This document shows, piece by piece, positions 47,995 through 55,502 of a stretch of 64,000 bases of DNA. The DNA comes from Burkholderia cenocepacia (GTDB taxonomy: Bacteria; Pseudomonadota; Gammaproteobacteria; Burkholderiales; Burkholderiaceae): positions 1,860,001 to 1,924,000 of the forward strand of contig NZ_UAQZ01000001.1 of NCBI RefSeq assembly GCF_900446215.1, in the 5' to 3' direction. Under the pieces are notes generated by a model. The model searched no databases and was not told where the DNA came from. It saw only the letters and a program-made list of their open reading frames with translations. The position numbers and the translations under genes were made by a program. The stretch's first letter is position 1. The number at the start of each line of letters is the position of its first letter.

Positions 47995-48810
47995 TCATCG
48001 GCCGTCGACCACGTCGCGCAGGAACGCGTCGAGCATCGCCACGTCGCCCCACGGCCGCTTGTATTCGCGATCGTGTTCGGCATCGGCCAGCATCGTCTCG
48101 ACCAGCGCGTGGATCGCCGGCCGGCGCGGCCCGTATTCGCCTTCGTTCGCGCTCATCTTCAGCGCGAGCAGCGCATTGAGCTCCGCGCGCACCGTCGGCT
48201 CGTGCACGGTCCCGTCGACGAGATCGGCGAAGCGCATCGGCGGCATGCCGAGCCCCATGTCGATCCAGCGCACCGCGAGCAGCGGACGCAGTACGTACAG
48301 GTACTTCTTGTAACGCACCGTGTCGCCTTGCAGATTGCCGCGGAAATTTTTCTTCGCCATCGCGAGGTAGTGATGACGCCCGCGTACCGGCGAGAAGAAC
48401 GCCGATGCCAGCGATCTGAGTCGCGGCGCCCAGCGCGCATCTTCGCGATACACGACGGGCGAGTCGAGCCATTCGAGCAGCGTCGGATTCGAGCGTCGCA
48501 GCAGTTGCAACGCCTTGCGCAATTCCCAGCCGCTGACGTCGAGCTCGTCGTCGAGCGGCCGCTCGATCACGTCGCGTTGCGGTTCGACGCTCAAGTACCA
48601 GTCGCGCCGGTGGGCGTACACGAAGCGTACGTCGTAATCGCTGTCCGGCGAAGCGAAGCCCCAGCCGCGGCTGCCCGATTCGCACGCGAACAGCACGCAT
48701 ACATCATGGCGGCGTTCGACTTCCGCGAGCTCCGCCATCACGCGTGCCCGTACCGCCGGGTCGATCGGATGCGCGCTGCGCACGGCCGTCATTGCGTTGT
48801 CGGTTTTCAT
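47995..48810 (-). CDS. RlaP-type nucleotidyltransferase of the RNA-repair operon
   Basis: A 271-residue nucleotidyltransferase of the DNA-polymerase-beta superfamily (COG3541, RNA-ligase-associated RlaP group). The active-site motif is ESGSRGWGFASPDSDYDVRF: Gly-Ser at 46-47 and the metal-binding pair Asp58 and Asp60. A long helical C-terminal part follows (YLAMAKKNFRGNL). It lies 56 bases after rtcB. The group is thought to add or edit nucleotides at RNA ends that RtcB then seals; the exact substrate is unknown. A second in-frame ATG at 48792 is possible, but this start has a GGAAA site. Confidence 0.85.
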   Translation of the reverse strand: MKTDNAMTAVRSAHPIDPAVRARVMAELAEVERRHDVCVLFACESGSRGWGFASPDSDYDVRFVYAHRRDWYLSVEPQRDVIERPLDDELDVSGWELRKALQLLRRSNPTLLEWLDSPVVYREDARWAPRLRSLASAFFSPVRGRHHYLAMAKKNFRGNLQGDTVRYKKYLYVLRPLLAVRWIDMGLGMPPMRFADLVDGTVHEPTVRAELNALLALKMSANEGEYGPRRPAIHALVETMLADAEHDREYKRPWGDVAMLDAFLRDVVDGR

Positions 48811-48865
48811 CGTTGTCGTTTTCCTTTCGTTGTGCGCGGCCGCTGGCCCTCGGCCGCACACCGCG

Positions 48866-50095
48866 CTATCCCTTCACGCACACCACCTGGCGCAGCGTAT
48901 GCACCACTTCGACGAGGCTGCGCTGGGCCGCCATCACCGCGTCGATGTCCTTGTAGGCCATCGGGATTTCGTCGACGACGCCCGCGTCCTTCCGGCATTC
49001 GACACCCTGCGTCGCCTTCGCCTGATCGTCGGCGGTGAAGCGGCGCTTCGCTTCGGTGCGGCTCATCGTCCGGCCCGCGCCGTGGCTGCACGAGCAGAAG
49101 CTTTCCGGGTTGCCGAGCCCGCGCACGATGAAGCTCTTCGCGCCCATCGAACCCGGAATGATCCCGAGCTGCCCCTTCTGCGCGGACACCGCGCCCTTGC
49201 GCGTGACGAGCACGTCTTCGCCGAAGTGGCGTTCGCGCTGCACGTAGTTGTGGTGGCAGTTCACCGCATGCGCGTCGACCGAGAACGGTGTGCCGATCAC
49301 GCCGCGCGCCGCGCCGATCACCGCGTCCATCATCGCCTGCCGGTTGCGCCGCGCGTAGTCCTGCGCCCAGCCGACCGCCTCGACGTAATCGTCGAAGTGC
49401 CGGCTGCCTTCGGTGAAGTACGCGAGATTACGGTCGGGCAGGTTCGCGATGTGTTGTCGCATGTCGGCCTGCGCGAGTTCGATGAACAGGCTGCCGATCG
49501 CATTGCCGACGCCGCGCGAGCCGCTGTGCAGCATGAACCACACGCGGTCCGCCTCGTCGATGCACACTTCGATGAAGTGGTTGCCGGTGCCGAGCGTGCC
49601 GAGATGCGCGTAGTGGTTCGTCTTTGCCAGCTTCGGATACTTGTCGACGATGCGCTGAAAGCCCGGCTGCAGCGATTTCCACGCGTCGGTCACGGCGGCC
49701 GGGGTGCGATCGCCCCATGCGCCCGGGTCGCGCCGGCCCGGCGCGCGGCCGTGCGGCACCGCGCGTTCGATCGCGCTGCGCAGCCCGCCAAGCGAATCGG
49801 GCAGGTCGGCCGCCGTCAGCGTCGTGCGCGCGGCCATCATTCCGCAGCCGATGTCGACGCCGACCGCGGCCGGGATGATCGCGCCCTTCGTCGGAATCAC
49901 GCTGCCGATCGTCGAGCCCTTGCCGAGGTGCACGTCCGGCATCACCGCGACGTGGCCGAAGATGAACGGCATTTGCGCGGTGTTGCGCAGTTGCGCGCGC
50001 GCTTCGTCCTCGACGGCGACGCCTTGCGTCCACATTTTCACCGGCTTGCCGTTCGCCAGTTCCATCACCTGATAATCCATGTCCATGTCGGTCAT
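48866..50095 (-). CDS. rtcB: RtcB RNA ligase
   Basis: A 409-residue RNA-splicing ligase that joins 2',3'-cyclic phosphate or 3'-phosphate ends to 5'-OH ends using GTP and Mn. Visible motifs: MPDVHLGKGSTIG (His56), GVDIGCGM (metal Cys84), GTLGTGNHF, HSGSRGVGN, and the guanylylation His338 in SCSHGAGRTMSR, in line with His337 of E. coli RtcB. The start MTDMDMDYQV is chosen because AGGTGA lies seven bases ahead and the length matches E. coli (408); an upstream ATG adds six residues. Middle gene of a slipin-rtcB-rlaP operon. No rtcA is in the window. Confidence 0.96.
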   Translation of the reverse strand: MTDMDMDYQVMELANGKPVKMWTQGVAVEDEARAQLRNTAQMPFIFGHVAVMPDVHLGKGSTIGSVIPTKGAIIPAAVGVDIGCGMMAARTTLTAADLPDSLGGLRSAIERAVPHGRAPGRRDPGAWGDRTPAAVTDAWKSLQPGFQRIVDKYPKLAKTNHYAHLGTLGTGNHFIEVCIDEADRVWFMLHSGSRGVGNAIGSLFIELAQADMRQHIANLPDRNLAYFTEGSRHFDDYVEAVGWAQDYARRNRQAMMDAVIGAARGVIGTPFSVDAHAVNCHHNYVQRERHFGEDVLVTRKGAVSAQKGQLGIIPGSMGAKSFIVRGLGNPESFCSCSHGAGRTMSRTEAKRRFTADDQAKATQGVECRKDAGVVDEIPMAYKDIDAVMAAQRSLVEVVHTLRQVVCVKG

Positions 50096-50156
50096 TTGCT
50101 TCACCTGATTCATTTCGGGACCGGCGCGACACATCTGCATCGCGCCGGAACCTGCA

Positions 50157-51296
50157 TTACGTGCCCTTGATGCTGACGAGCCCGTTCAGCACCTGGTCGA
50201 GACCGCCGAACACCGAGATGCGGTCGATCCGTTCCGCGACGCGCTCGAGCGTTTCCAGCTCCTTGAGCCGCAGCGCGGTCGGGTTTTCTTCCATCACCTT
50301 CGCGGTGTTTAGCAGCGAACGCGTGGCCGCCGTTTCCTCGCGGCGGCGAATCACGTTCGCCTGCGCGGATTTCTCCGCTTCGACCACCTGCGCGAGAATC
50401 GTCTTCATGTCGCCCGGCAGCACGATATCCTTCACGCCGACGCTGCGCACGTCCACGCCCGAACCGTCGAGACGGGCGCGCACCTGCGCGATCACGACCT
50501 CGTCGAGCGACTGCTTGTCCTCCAGCAGCTCGTCGAGCGAGCGCGTGCCGACCGCCGAACGCAGCGCGAACTGCAACTCGCGGTACAGGTGTTCGACCGG
50601 CTTCTGCAACTGGCCGAACGCATGCAGCACGTCCGCATAGCGCCACGTCGCCGACAGGTTCAGCCGCAGCGCGACCTTGTCGCGCGTCAGGATTTCCTGC
50701 CCGCCGACCTCGATCGCCTGCAAGCGCAGGTCGACCAGCTCGACCGCGACGTCGCGGTTGAAGCGCCAGAACGCCGACGCACCCGCGTCCAGCAGCCGCT
50801 CGATCTTGCCGTCGACCTTCAGCACGGCGACGTGGTACGCCGGCACCTGCGCCAGGAGCACGCCCGTCAGCCCCGCCACGCCGCGCGCACGCAGCGACGG
50901 TTGCGCGATGCGCTTCACCAGCGCCGCAGGCAGCATGCTGTCCTGCGCGAGGTCGATGCGCTCCAGCCGATGCGCGGTCAGGCCGCGCCAGTACAGCCGG
51001 CGCGTGCCGGGTGCCAGAATCTCGACGAGCACGTCGTCTTCATAGCGCAGGCCGGCTTCGTCGTCGGCGAGATCCATCGCGACGAAATACCGCGCGAGCA
51101 CGTCCGGTGCGTCGTGACGCAGGTAGTCGGCCAGCGCGTCGTCGGCGAGCGGCGCGTCGAGACGCGCGGTCTGCACCGACAGGCGCTTGAACGGATCGAA
51201 GGCCTTGAACACGCCCGGTTCCAGCACCTTCACGAAGTCGCCCTCGCTCATCAGCAGCGCGCGTTCGTTCTTTTTCACCACATGACGCTTCCACAT
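50157..51296 (-). CDS. Slipin/SPFH (band 7) protein of the RNA-repair operon
   Basis: A 379-residue SPFH/band-7 protein. The core runs VPAYHVAVLKVDGKIERLLD, then RRAL-type strands (LRLNLSATWRYADVLHAFGQ) and VDVRSVGVKDIVLPGDM, followed by a helical tail (VEAEKSAQANVIRRREETAA). The N-terminus has no strong membrane helix, so association with membranes would be peripheral. The first gene of the operon. Slipins and RtcB are neighbours in many bacteria with RtcR; the slipin role in repair is unknown. AGGAC lies seven bases before the start. Confidence 0.88.
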   Translation of the reverse strand: MWKRHVVKKNERALLMSEGDFVKVLEPGVFKAFDPFKRLSVQTARLDAPLADDALADYLRHDAPDVLARYFVAMDLADDEAGLRYEDDVLVEILAPGTRRLYWRGLTAHRLERIDLAQDSMLPAALVKRIAQPSLRARGVAGLTGVLLAQVPAYHVAVLKVDGKIERLLDAGASAFWRFNRDVAVELVDLRLQAIEVGGQEILTRDKVALRLNLSATWRYADVLHAFGQLQKPVEHLYRELQFALRSAVGTRSLDELLEDKQSLDEVVIAQVRARLDGSGVDVRSVGVKDIVLPGDMKTILAQVVEAEKSAQANVIRRREETAATRSLLNTAKVMEENPTALRLKELETLERVAERIDRISVFGGLDQVLNGLVSIKGT

Positions 51297-51552
51297 ATTT
51301 TTGTCCTTTTCTTCAATGGCCGCCGGGTAACGCGCATCGTGCGGATCGCGGGGCGACGCAATCGGGCGGGCGGCGCGCCGGCCGGCGTCGAAACGCATGG
51401 CGACGCCTGCTGCATTGCGTCGTCGTGCGCCTTCGCGCGGGCCGTGCGGCCGCCCGGCCGATCGCGCGGAACCGCAACCGGTCCGACGCGCGGCGGGCCT
51501 GTCGGCCCGCACCGGCGGGTACTGCCTTCATACGAGACCGTCCTTGCGGACA
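51297..51552 (-). other. Structured 5' leader between tRNA-like elements and slipin
   Basis: About 255 bases of the predicted leader. Two tight hairpins follow the second tRNA-like element: GTCC-GCAA-GGAC (about 51540-51551, a GNRA loop) and GCGGGCC-GACA-GGCCCGC (51493-51510). No gene with a ribosome site is supported here. The end carries an AGGAC site for slipin. Confidence 0.5.
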
Positions 51553-51625
51553 GCGTTCGAGCGGGATTCGAACCCGCCACCGGCCGGCTTTCGCCGGCTG
51601 CTCCACCTGGCTGAGCTTTCGAACA
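51553..51625 (-). ncRNA. tRNA-like cloverleaf with a GAAA-tetraloop in place of the anticodon loop
   Basis: A 73-base element on the minus strand with tRNA secondary structure: 7-bp acceptor (TGTTCGA with TCGAACG; the first pair is T-G), D-arm GCTC/GAGC with a GG in the loop, 5-base variable region and a perfect T-arm GCGGG-TTCGAAT-CCCGC. The anticodon arm is GCCGGC-GAAA-GCCGGC, a 6-bp stem capped by a GNRA tetraloop, so no anticodon exists. The arm is 16 bases, one short of normal. No CCA follows the acceptor. It lies inside the predicted leader of the RNA-repair operon and is clearly not a translational tRNA. Function unknown; possibly a decoy, a sensor or a substrate mimic. Confidence 0.8.
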
Positions 51626-51626
51626 A

Positions 51627-51712
51627 TGGGCGCCCCGGGATTCGAACCCGGGCGAGGCATCCTGGCGCGCGCCCCGTTGCCTTCGTCTGTCCATGGCGGC
51701 ATGCGCTACCGC
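51627..51712 (-). ncRNA. Degenerate tRNA-like element with intact T-arm and acceptor 3' half
   Basis: One base upstream of the previous element. A perfect T-arm (CCGGG-TTCGAAT-CCCGG) is followed by GGCGCCC and A, the 3' side of an acceptor. GGGCGC 24 bases before the T-arm can pair with GCGCCC, giving a compact acceptor/T-arm minihelix of about 48 bases (51627-51674). Further upstream is a D-arm-like GGTAGCGC (about 51703-51710) and TGCC...GGCA that could be an anticodon stem with an enlarged loop. The fold of the 5' part is uncertain. A third, weaker T-arm-like hairpin with TTCGA is at 51739-51762. Confidence 0.6.
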
Positions 51713-51798
51713 GACGAACGAGGTTCGGCGGCGGCGCACCAGCAGGGCTTGTCGAACCCTGGCTCGTGGGCCAGCGGGACATCCGGCGTCTTATATTT

Positions 51799-51814
51799 AG
51801 CGAGGAGCGTGCCA
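51799..51814 (-). promoter_or_regulatory. Sigma-54 promoter of the RNA-repair operon
   Basis: On the minus strand TGGCACG-CTCC-TCGCT, matching the sigma-54 consensus TGGCACG-N4-TTGCW at 11 of 12 fixed positions, including the invariant GG and GC. Transcription would start near 51787, giving a leader of about 490 bases that includes the tRNA-like elements before slipin. RtcR, a sigma-54 activator, is encoded divergently. Confidence 0.85.
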
Positions 51815-51945
51815 GGGAGCGGCCGGTGCTTCTGGGAATCTCACAACATATTGAAATTAAAAGGGAATTATCTGATTTGCAGGGTCCGGCATCGACGCTG
51901 TCGGCACCTCGCGGTCATGAATATCCGATACAATCAGATCGCTTC

Positions 51946-51961
51946 TTATCTCATGAGATAA
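51946..51961. promoter_or_regulatory. 16-bp palindrome, candidate RtcR-binding site
   Basis: TTATCTCATGAGATAA, a perfect 16-bp palindrome, lies just before the rtcR start and about 135 bases upstream of the sigma-54 promoter, the distance of an enhancer. Related half-sites TTATCTGAT (about 51868) and ATCAGAT (about 51933) are nearby. It may also serve for autoregulation of rtcR. Confidence 0.55.
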
Positions 51962-51963
51962 AC

Positions 51964-53580
51964 ATGCGCAAAACCGTCGCGATCGGTTTTCTCGGCACCG
52001 TGCTCGACCAAGGCGGCCGCGCGCCGCGCCGTTACCGCAAATGGCGGCCGACGATTTCGCTGTGCGAGCAGCCCGACCTGCCGATCGACCGGCTCGAACT
52101 GCTGCATTCGCTGGACTACACGCGTCTCGCCAACCAGGTGCGGGACGATCTCGCGCGCGTGTCGCCGCACACCGATGTGCGGCTCACGCCGGTCACGCTC
52201 CACGATCCGTGGGATTTCGAGGAGGTCTATGCGACGCTGCACGATTACGCACGCGCGTATCCGTTCGACCTCGAACACGAGGATTACCTGATCCACATCA
52301 CGACCGGCACGCACGTCGCGCAGATCTGCTGGTTCCTGCTCGCGGAAGCGCGCTACCTGCCCGCGCGCCTCGTGCAGACGGGGCCGCCGCAGCGAACCGA
52401 CGAAGGGCCGAGCGGGCCGGGCACGATCTCGGTGATCGATCTCGACCTGTCGCGCTACAACCGGATCGCGCAGCGCTTCACGCGCGAGCGCGACGAAACG
52501 GTGTCGTTCCTGAAGGCCGGCATCGCGACGCGCAACGCGCGCTTCAATGCGCTGATCGAGCAACTCGAGCGCGTGGCGGTGCGTTCGCGCGCGCCGATGC
52601 TGCTGGTCGGGCCGACGGGGGCCGGCAAGTCGTTTCTCGCGAAGCGCGTGTACGAGCTGAAGCGCGGCCGGCATCGGCTCGCGGGGCCGTTCATCGAGAT
52701 CAACTGCGCGACGCTGCGCGGCGACGCGGCGATGTCGACGCTGTTCGGTCACGTGAAGGGCGCGTTCACAGGGGCGCAGTCGGCGCGCGCGGGGCTGCTG
52801 CGCGCGGCGGACGGCGGGCTGCTGTTTCTCGACGAGATCGGCGAACTCGGGCTCGACGAACAGGCGATGCTGCTGAAGGCGATCGAGGAGAAGCGCTTCC
52901 TGCCGGTCGGCGCGGACGTCGAGGCGACCAGCGATTTCGAACTGATTGCGGGCACGCACCGCGATCTGCGGCAGATGGTGGCGGCCGGCACGTTCCGCGA
53001 GGACCTCTATGCGCGGATCAACCTCTGGACCTATGAATTGCCAGGGCTGGCCGAGCGCCGCGAGGACATCGAGCCGAACCTCGAATTCGAGCTCGACCGG
53101 TTCGGTCGCGAGCAGGGCGAGCAGGTGCGGTTCAACGTCGAGGCGAAGCGGCGCTATCTCGCGTTCGCGGCCTCGCCGCGCGCGACGTGGGCCGGCAACT
53201 TCCGCGAGTTGTCGGCGTCGGTCACCCGGATGGCGACGCTGGCCGATGCGGGGCGCATTACCGAGGCGCTCGCCGAGCAGGAAGTCGAGCGGCTGACGCG
53301 CACGTGGTCGCCGCCGGGGGGCACGGGGGCATCCGATGCGTGCGTCGACGCGGTGTTCGGTGCGCGCGCGGCGGAACTCGACCTGTTCGACCGTGCGCAG
53401 CTCGAACGCGTGCTCGACGTGTGCCGCACGTCGGCGAGCCTGTCGGAAGCCGGGCGCACGCTGTTCGCGGTATCGCGGCAGAGCAAGAAGCAGCCGAACG
53501 ACGCGGACCGCCTGCGCAAGTATCTCGCGCGGTTCGGGCTCGATTGGGACGGTGTGCGGCGCGCGCTCGACGGTGTGTGA
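51964..53580 (+). CDS. rtcR: RtcR sigma-54-dependent activator
   Basis: A 538-residue activator. The N-terminal CARF-type sensor domain (about residues 1-170, including DYLIHITTGTHVAQICWFLL) binds RNA-derived ligands in RtcR; in Salmonella, 5' tRNA fragments with cyclic-phosphate ends are reported to activate it. The AAA+ domain has Walker A GPTGAGKS at 216-223, the sigma-54-contact loop GAFTGA at 266-271 and Walker B GLLFLDE at 285-291. A C-terminal helix-turn-helix lies around SLSEAGRTLFAVSRQSKKQP. It is divergent from the slipin-rtcB-rlaP operon and should switch it on after RNA damage. Confidence 0.96.
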   Translation: MRKTVAIGFLGTVLDQGGRAPRRYRKWRPTISLCEQPDLPIDRLELLHSLDYTRLANQVRDDLARVSPHTDVRLTPVTLHDPWDFEEVYATLHDYARAYPFDLEHEDYLIHITTGTHVAQICWFLLAEARYLPARLVQTGPPQRTDEGPSGPGTISVIDLDLSRYNRIAQRFTRERDETVSFLKAGIATRNARFNALIEQLERVAVRSRAPMLLVGPTGAGKSFLAKRVYELKRGRHRLAGPFIEINCATLRGDAAMSTLFGHVKGAFTGAQSARAGLLRAADGGLLFLDEIGELGLDEQAMLLKAIEEKRFLPVGADVEATSDFELIAGTHRDLRQMVAAGTFREDLYARINLWTYELPGLAERREDIEPNLEFELDRFGREQGEQVRFNVEAKRRYLAFAASPRATWAGNFRELSASVTRMATLADAGRITEALAEQEVERLTRTWSPPGGTGASDACVDAVFGARAAELDLFDRAQLERVLDVCRTSASLSEAGRTLFAVSRQSKKQPNDADRLRKYLARFGLDWDGVRRALDGV

Positions 53581-53663
53581 GGGCGAGCGCGGCGCATGCT
53601 GTCCGCGCTGCGGAGAGTGTTCGCGCGTGTCGTATCGTATGCGGTAACTTCAGGAGCATTTTC

Positions 53664-54203
53664 GTGATCGAGATTCCGTTGACGGTCAGGCCGCTGTTTG
53701 TCGCGGCCGGATGGCGCGGCCCTGCCGACGGCCGTCTATCGGCCCGCGACGGCGAACATCCGGGCGATACGATCCTGCGCGAATTCGGCACGTTGATCGT
53801 GGGGGCGGAGCCGGCCCGGCGCAGCGGGGAGACCTGCGCGCCGATGGGCATCGCGTTTCGCGCACTGGAGCGTCAGGATGAACAGATTGCCGCGTGGGAG
53901 CGGGCGCTCGACACGACGATGATCGGAATCGCCGAGGACGATCTCGGCTACGTCGAGTTTTATGTCGATGCGCAGGGCCGCGTATTCACGACGAATTGCG
54001 TGATGGACGGCGTCTATCTGGCGGGATTCACGTTCGGCGACGCGATCGAACGCGCGCTGCTCGGGCGGGTCGCGATTCCGCTGTTGCTCGACGAGCAGGC
54101 GTCGATCGCCTATTACGGCGCGCATCTGACGGGCGACGACCCGCGCGTCATGACCGCCGCGCAGTTGCTGGCCGGTAATGAGGGATCGCGCGCGGCGCCG
54201 TGA
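53664..54203 (+). CDS. SUKH-3-like protein (possible immunity protein)
   Basis: A 179-residue soluble protein. The pattern VRPLFVAAGWRGPADGR, TILREFGTLIVGAEP and the late DAQGRVFTTN...FGDAIERALLG match SUKH-3 (SMI1/KNR4-like) proteins, which often act as immunity proteins to nuclease and other toxins. The start is a GTG behind CAGGAG; other in-frame starts run into the rtcR gene. No toxin gene is next to it, so it may be an orphan immunity gene, or serve another role. It is near the RNA-repair locus, and many SUKH-linked toxins cut RNA; a link is speculative. Confidence 0.65.
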   Translation: MIEIPLTVRPLFVAAGWRGPADGRLSARDGEHPGDTILREFGTLIVGAEPARRSGETCAPMGIAFRALERQDEQIAAWERALDTTMIGIAEDDLGYVEFYVDAQGRVFTTNCVMDGVYLAGFTFGDAIERALLGRVAIPLLLDEQASIAYYGAHLTGDDPRVMTAAQLLAGNEGSRAAP

Positions 54204-54215
54204 TGCAGCGGGGCG

Positions 54216-54812
54216 TCAGTCGATGGCCGACGCGGCCGCCTGCTCGAACGGCGCCAGGAATGCCCAATCCGGATGCACCGCCGCGACGTCCGCGAGCCCG
54301 CGCGCGAACGCGTGCGCCGGCAGCCACGGATACCCGAACGCCGCCTGCAGCCGCTCGAGTTTCAACGACTGCGGATCGTCGATCGTATCCATCCGCGCGA
54401 TATGAATGTGCAGCGCGGCAACTCGCGCAACGTCGTCGTTTGCGCCGTCGACGGCGAACTGCCAGCGGTACGTGCCATGTCCGATCCGCAGTGCGCCGTT
54501 GTCCTTCTGTCGCATCACGACGAGCCACGGCATGCGGCTGACGCCGTGCCCGTCGACGGGCGGCTGCGCGCAGACGTAGTAGGTCCGGCACTGCTCGAAC
54601 CGCTCGCCGAATGCCTCGACCAGCGTATGCGCAATGGCCGTCACACCGGTCACGCGCGGCGGAAAGTCGATGTCGTCGCTGGCGAGCGAAAAGCTCAGCT
54701 CGGCATGGGCCGCGAAGCAGTCGGCGATCAGCGCGGCCTGGTTCAGGTCCTTCGCGCGCAGATAGCATTCGAGCAGCGCGCGAACCGTGGCGGGATGAAG
54801 CGGGAAGGGCAT
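54216..54812 (-). CDS. NTF2/SnoaL-like fold protein (tentative)
   Basis: A 198-residue cytosolic protein. The start MPFPLHPATVRALLECYLRA with KDLNQAALIADCFAAHAELS and FPPRVTGVTAIAHTLVEAFG resembles the helical front of SnoaL/NTF2-like proteins (polyketide cyclases, ketosteroid isomerases and others). The beta-sheet part has GHGTYRWQFAV and VAALHIHIARMDTI. AGGAGG is eight bases ahead of the ATG. It is divergent from the MarR gene. The substrate is unknown. Confidence 0.6.
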   Translation of the reverse strand: MPFPLHPATVRALLECYLRAKDLNQAALIADCFAAHAELSFSLASDDIDFPPRVTGVTAIAHTLVEAFGERFEQCRTYYVCAQPPVDGHGVSRMPWLVVMRQKDNGALRIGHGTYRWQFAVDGANDDVARVAALHIHIARMDTIDDPQSLKLERLQAAFGYPWLPAHAFARGLADVAAVHPDWAFLAPFEQAAASAID

Positions 54813-54898
54813 GCGCGAACCTCCTGATAGGGGAAATCGGGCCGCATGCGGGCGGCCGGGCTGGCGGAGGCCGCAGGTGCCTTTGCCGTATAATTTCG

Positions 54899-54913
54899 TT
54901 TCAAAGCTAAATT
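54899..54913. promoter_or_regulatory. AAAGCTAAAT motif at the MarR promoter
   Basis: TTTCAAAGCTAAATT lies just before the MarR gene start. The same core (AAAGCTAA) occurs twice in the promoter of the flavin reductase operon (56903 and 56917). This suggests the MarR protein binds both promoters. Confidence 0.5.
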
Positions 54914-54940
54914 CGCATGACCGCACGGAGCGTCGACGTC

Positions 54941-55483
54941 ATGGCCAAGCAGCAAGAGGAGTCCGTTCTGACCATTACCAACCCGGCCTGCCTGATCGAC
55001 GGCACGGACACGGAATTCCGCCACCTGATCAACGGGCTGCTGCCGTTCGCGGCGCGCCTGCTGTCGGTGCGCGACGGTTTCGGCTCGTTGATCGGCCTCA
55101 CCGGCATCCAGTATTCATTGCTCGTGTCGGTCGCCCATCTGTCGCACGACGACGTCGTGACCGTCAACCGCCTCGCCGATCATCTGCACCTGAGCGGCGC
55201 GTTCGTCACGATCGAGACCGGCAAGCTGAAGAAGCTCGGCCTGATCGACAAACGCGCGGACCCCGACGACAAGCGCAAGATGCGGCTCACGGTCACGCCG
55301 GCCGGCTCGAAGCTGCTGAAAGCGCTCGCCGATACGCAGCAACGCATCAACAACGTGCTGTTCGAAGGCGTGACGAAAACCGAGTTCAAGGCGCTTTGCT
55401 CGGTGATCGACCGCCTCGTTACCAACGGCGATCGCGCGACGCTCGATCTCGCGCACATGATCGCGCGCCAGGAAAAAGGCTGA
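54941..55483 (+). CDS. MarR family transcriptional regulator
   Basis: A 180-residue winged-helix MarR regulator (an in-frame ATG at 54917 would add eight residues but lacks a ribosome site; GGAG is 10 bases before the ATG chosen). The wing region VTVNRLADHLHLSGAFVTIE, then KLKKLGLIDKRADPDDKRKM and RLTVTPAGSKLL match the family. It is divergent from the NTF2-like gene and shares the AAAGCT motif with the flavin reductase promoter, so it probably controls the aromatic oxygenase operon further right. Confidence 0.9.
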   Translation: MAKQQEESVLTITNPACLIDGTDTEFRHLINGLLPFAARLLSVRDGFGSLIGLTGIQYSLLVSVAHLSHDDVVTVNRLADHLHLSGAFVTIETGKLKKLGLIDKRADPDDKRKMRLTVTPAGSKLLKALADTQQRINNVLFEGVTKTEFKALCSVIDRLVTNGDRATLDLAHMIARQEKG

Positions 55484-55502
55484 CGCGCGCCGGCCGCCGC
55501 GC

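Noticed and set aside
51313..51702. A 129-codon minus-strand frame across the tRNA-like elements
   Set aside because: It reads through the cloverleafs and is Arg/Ala-rich; no ribosome site and no family.
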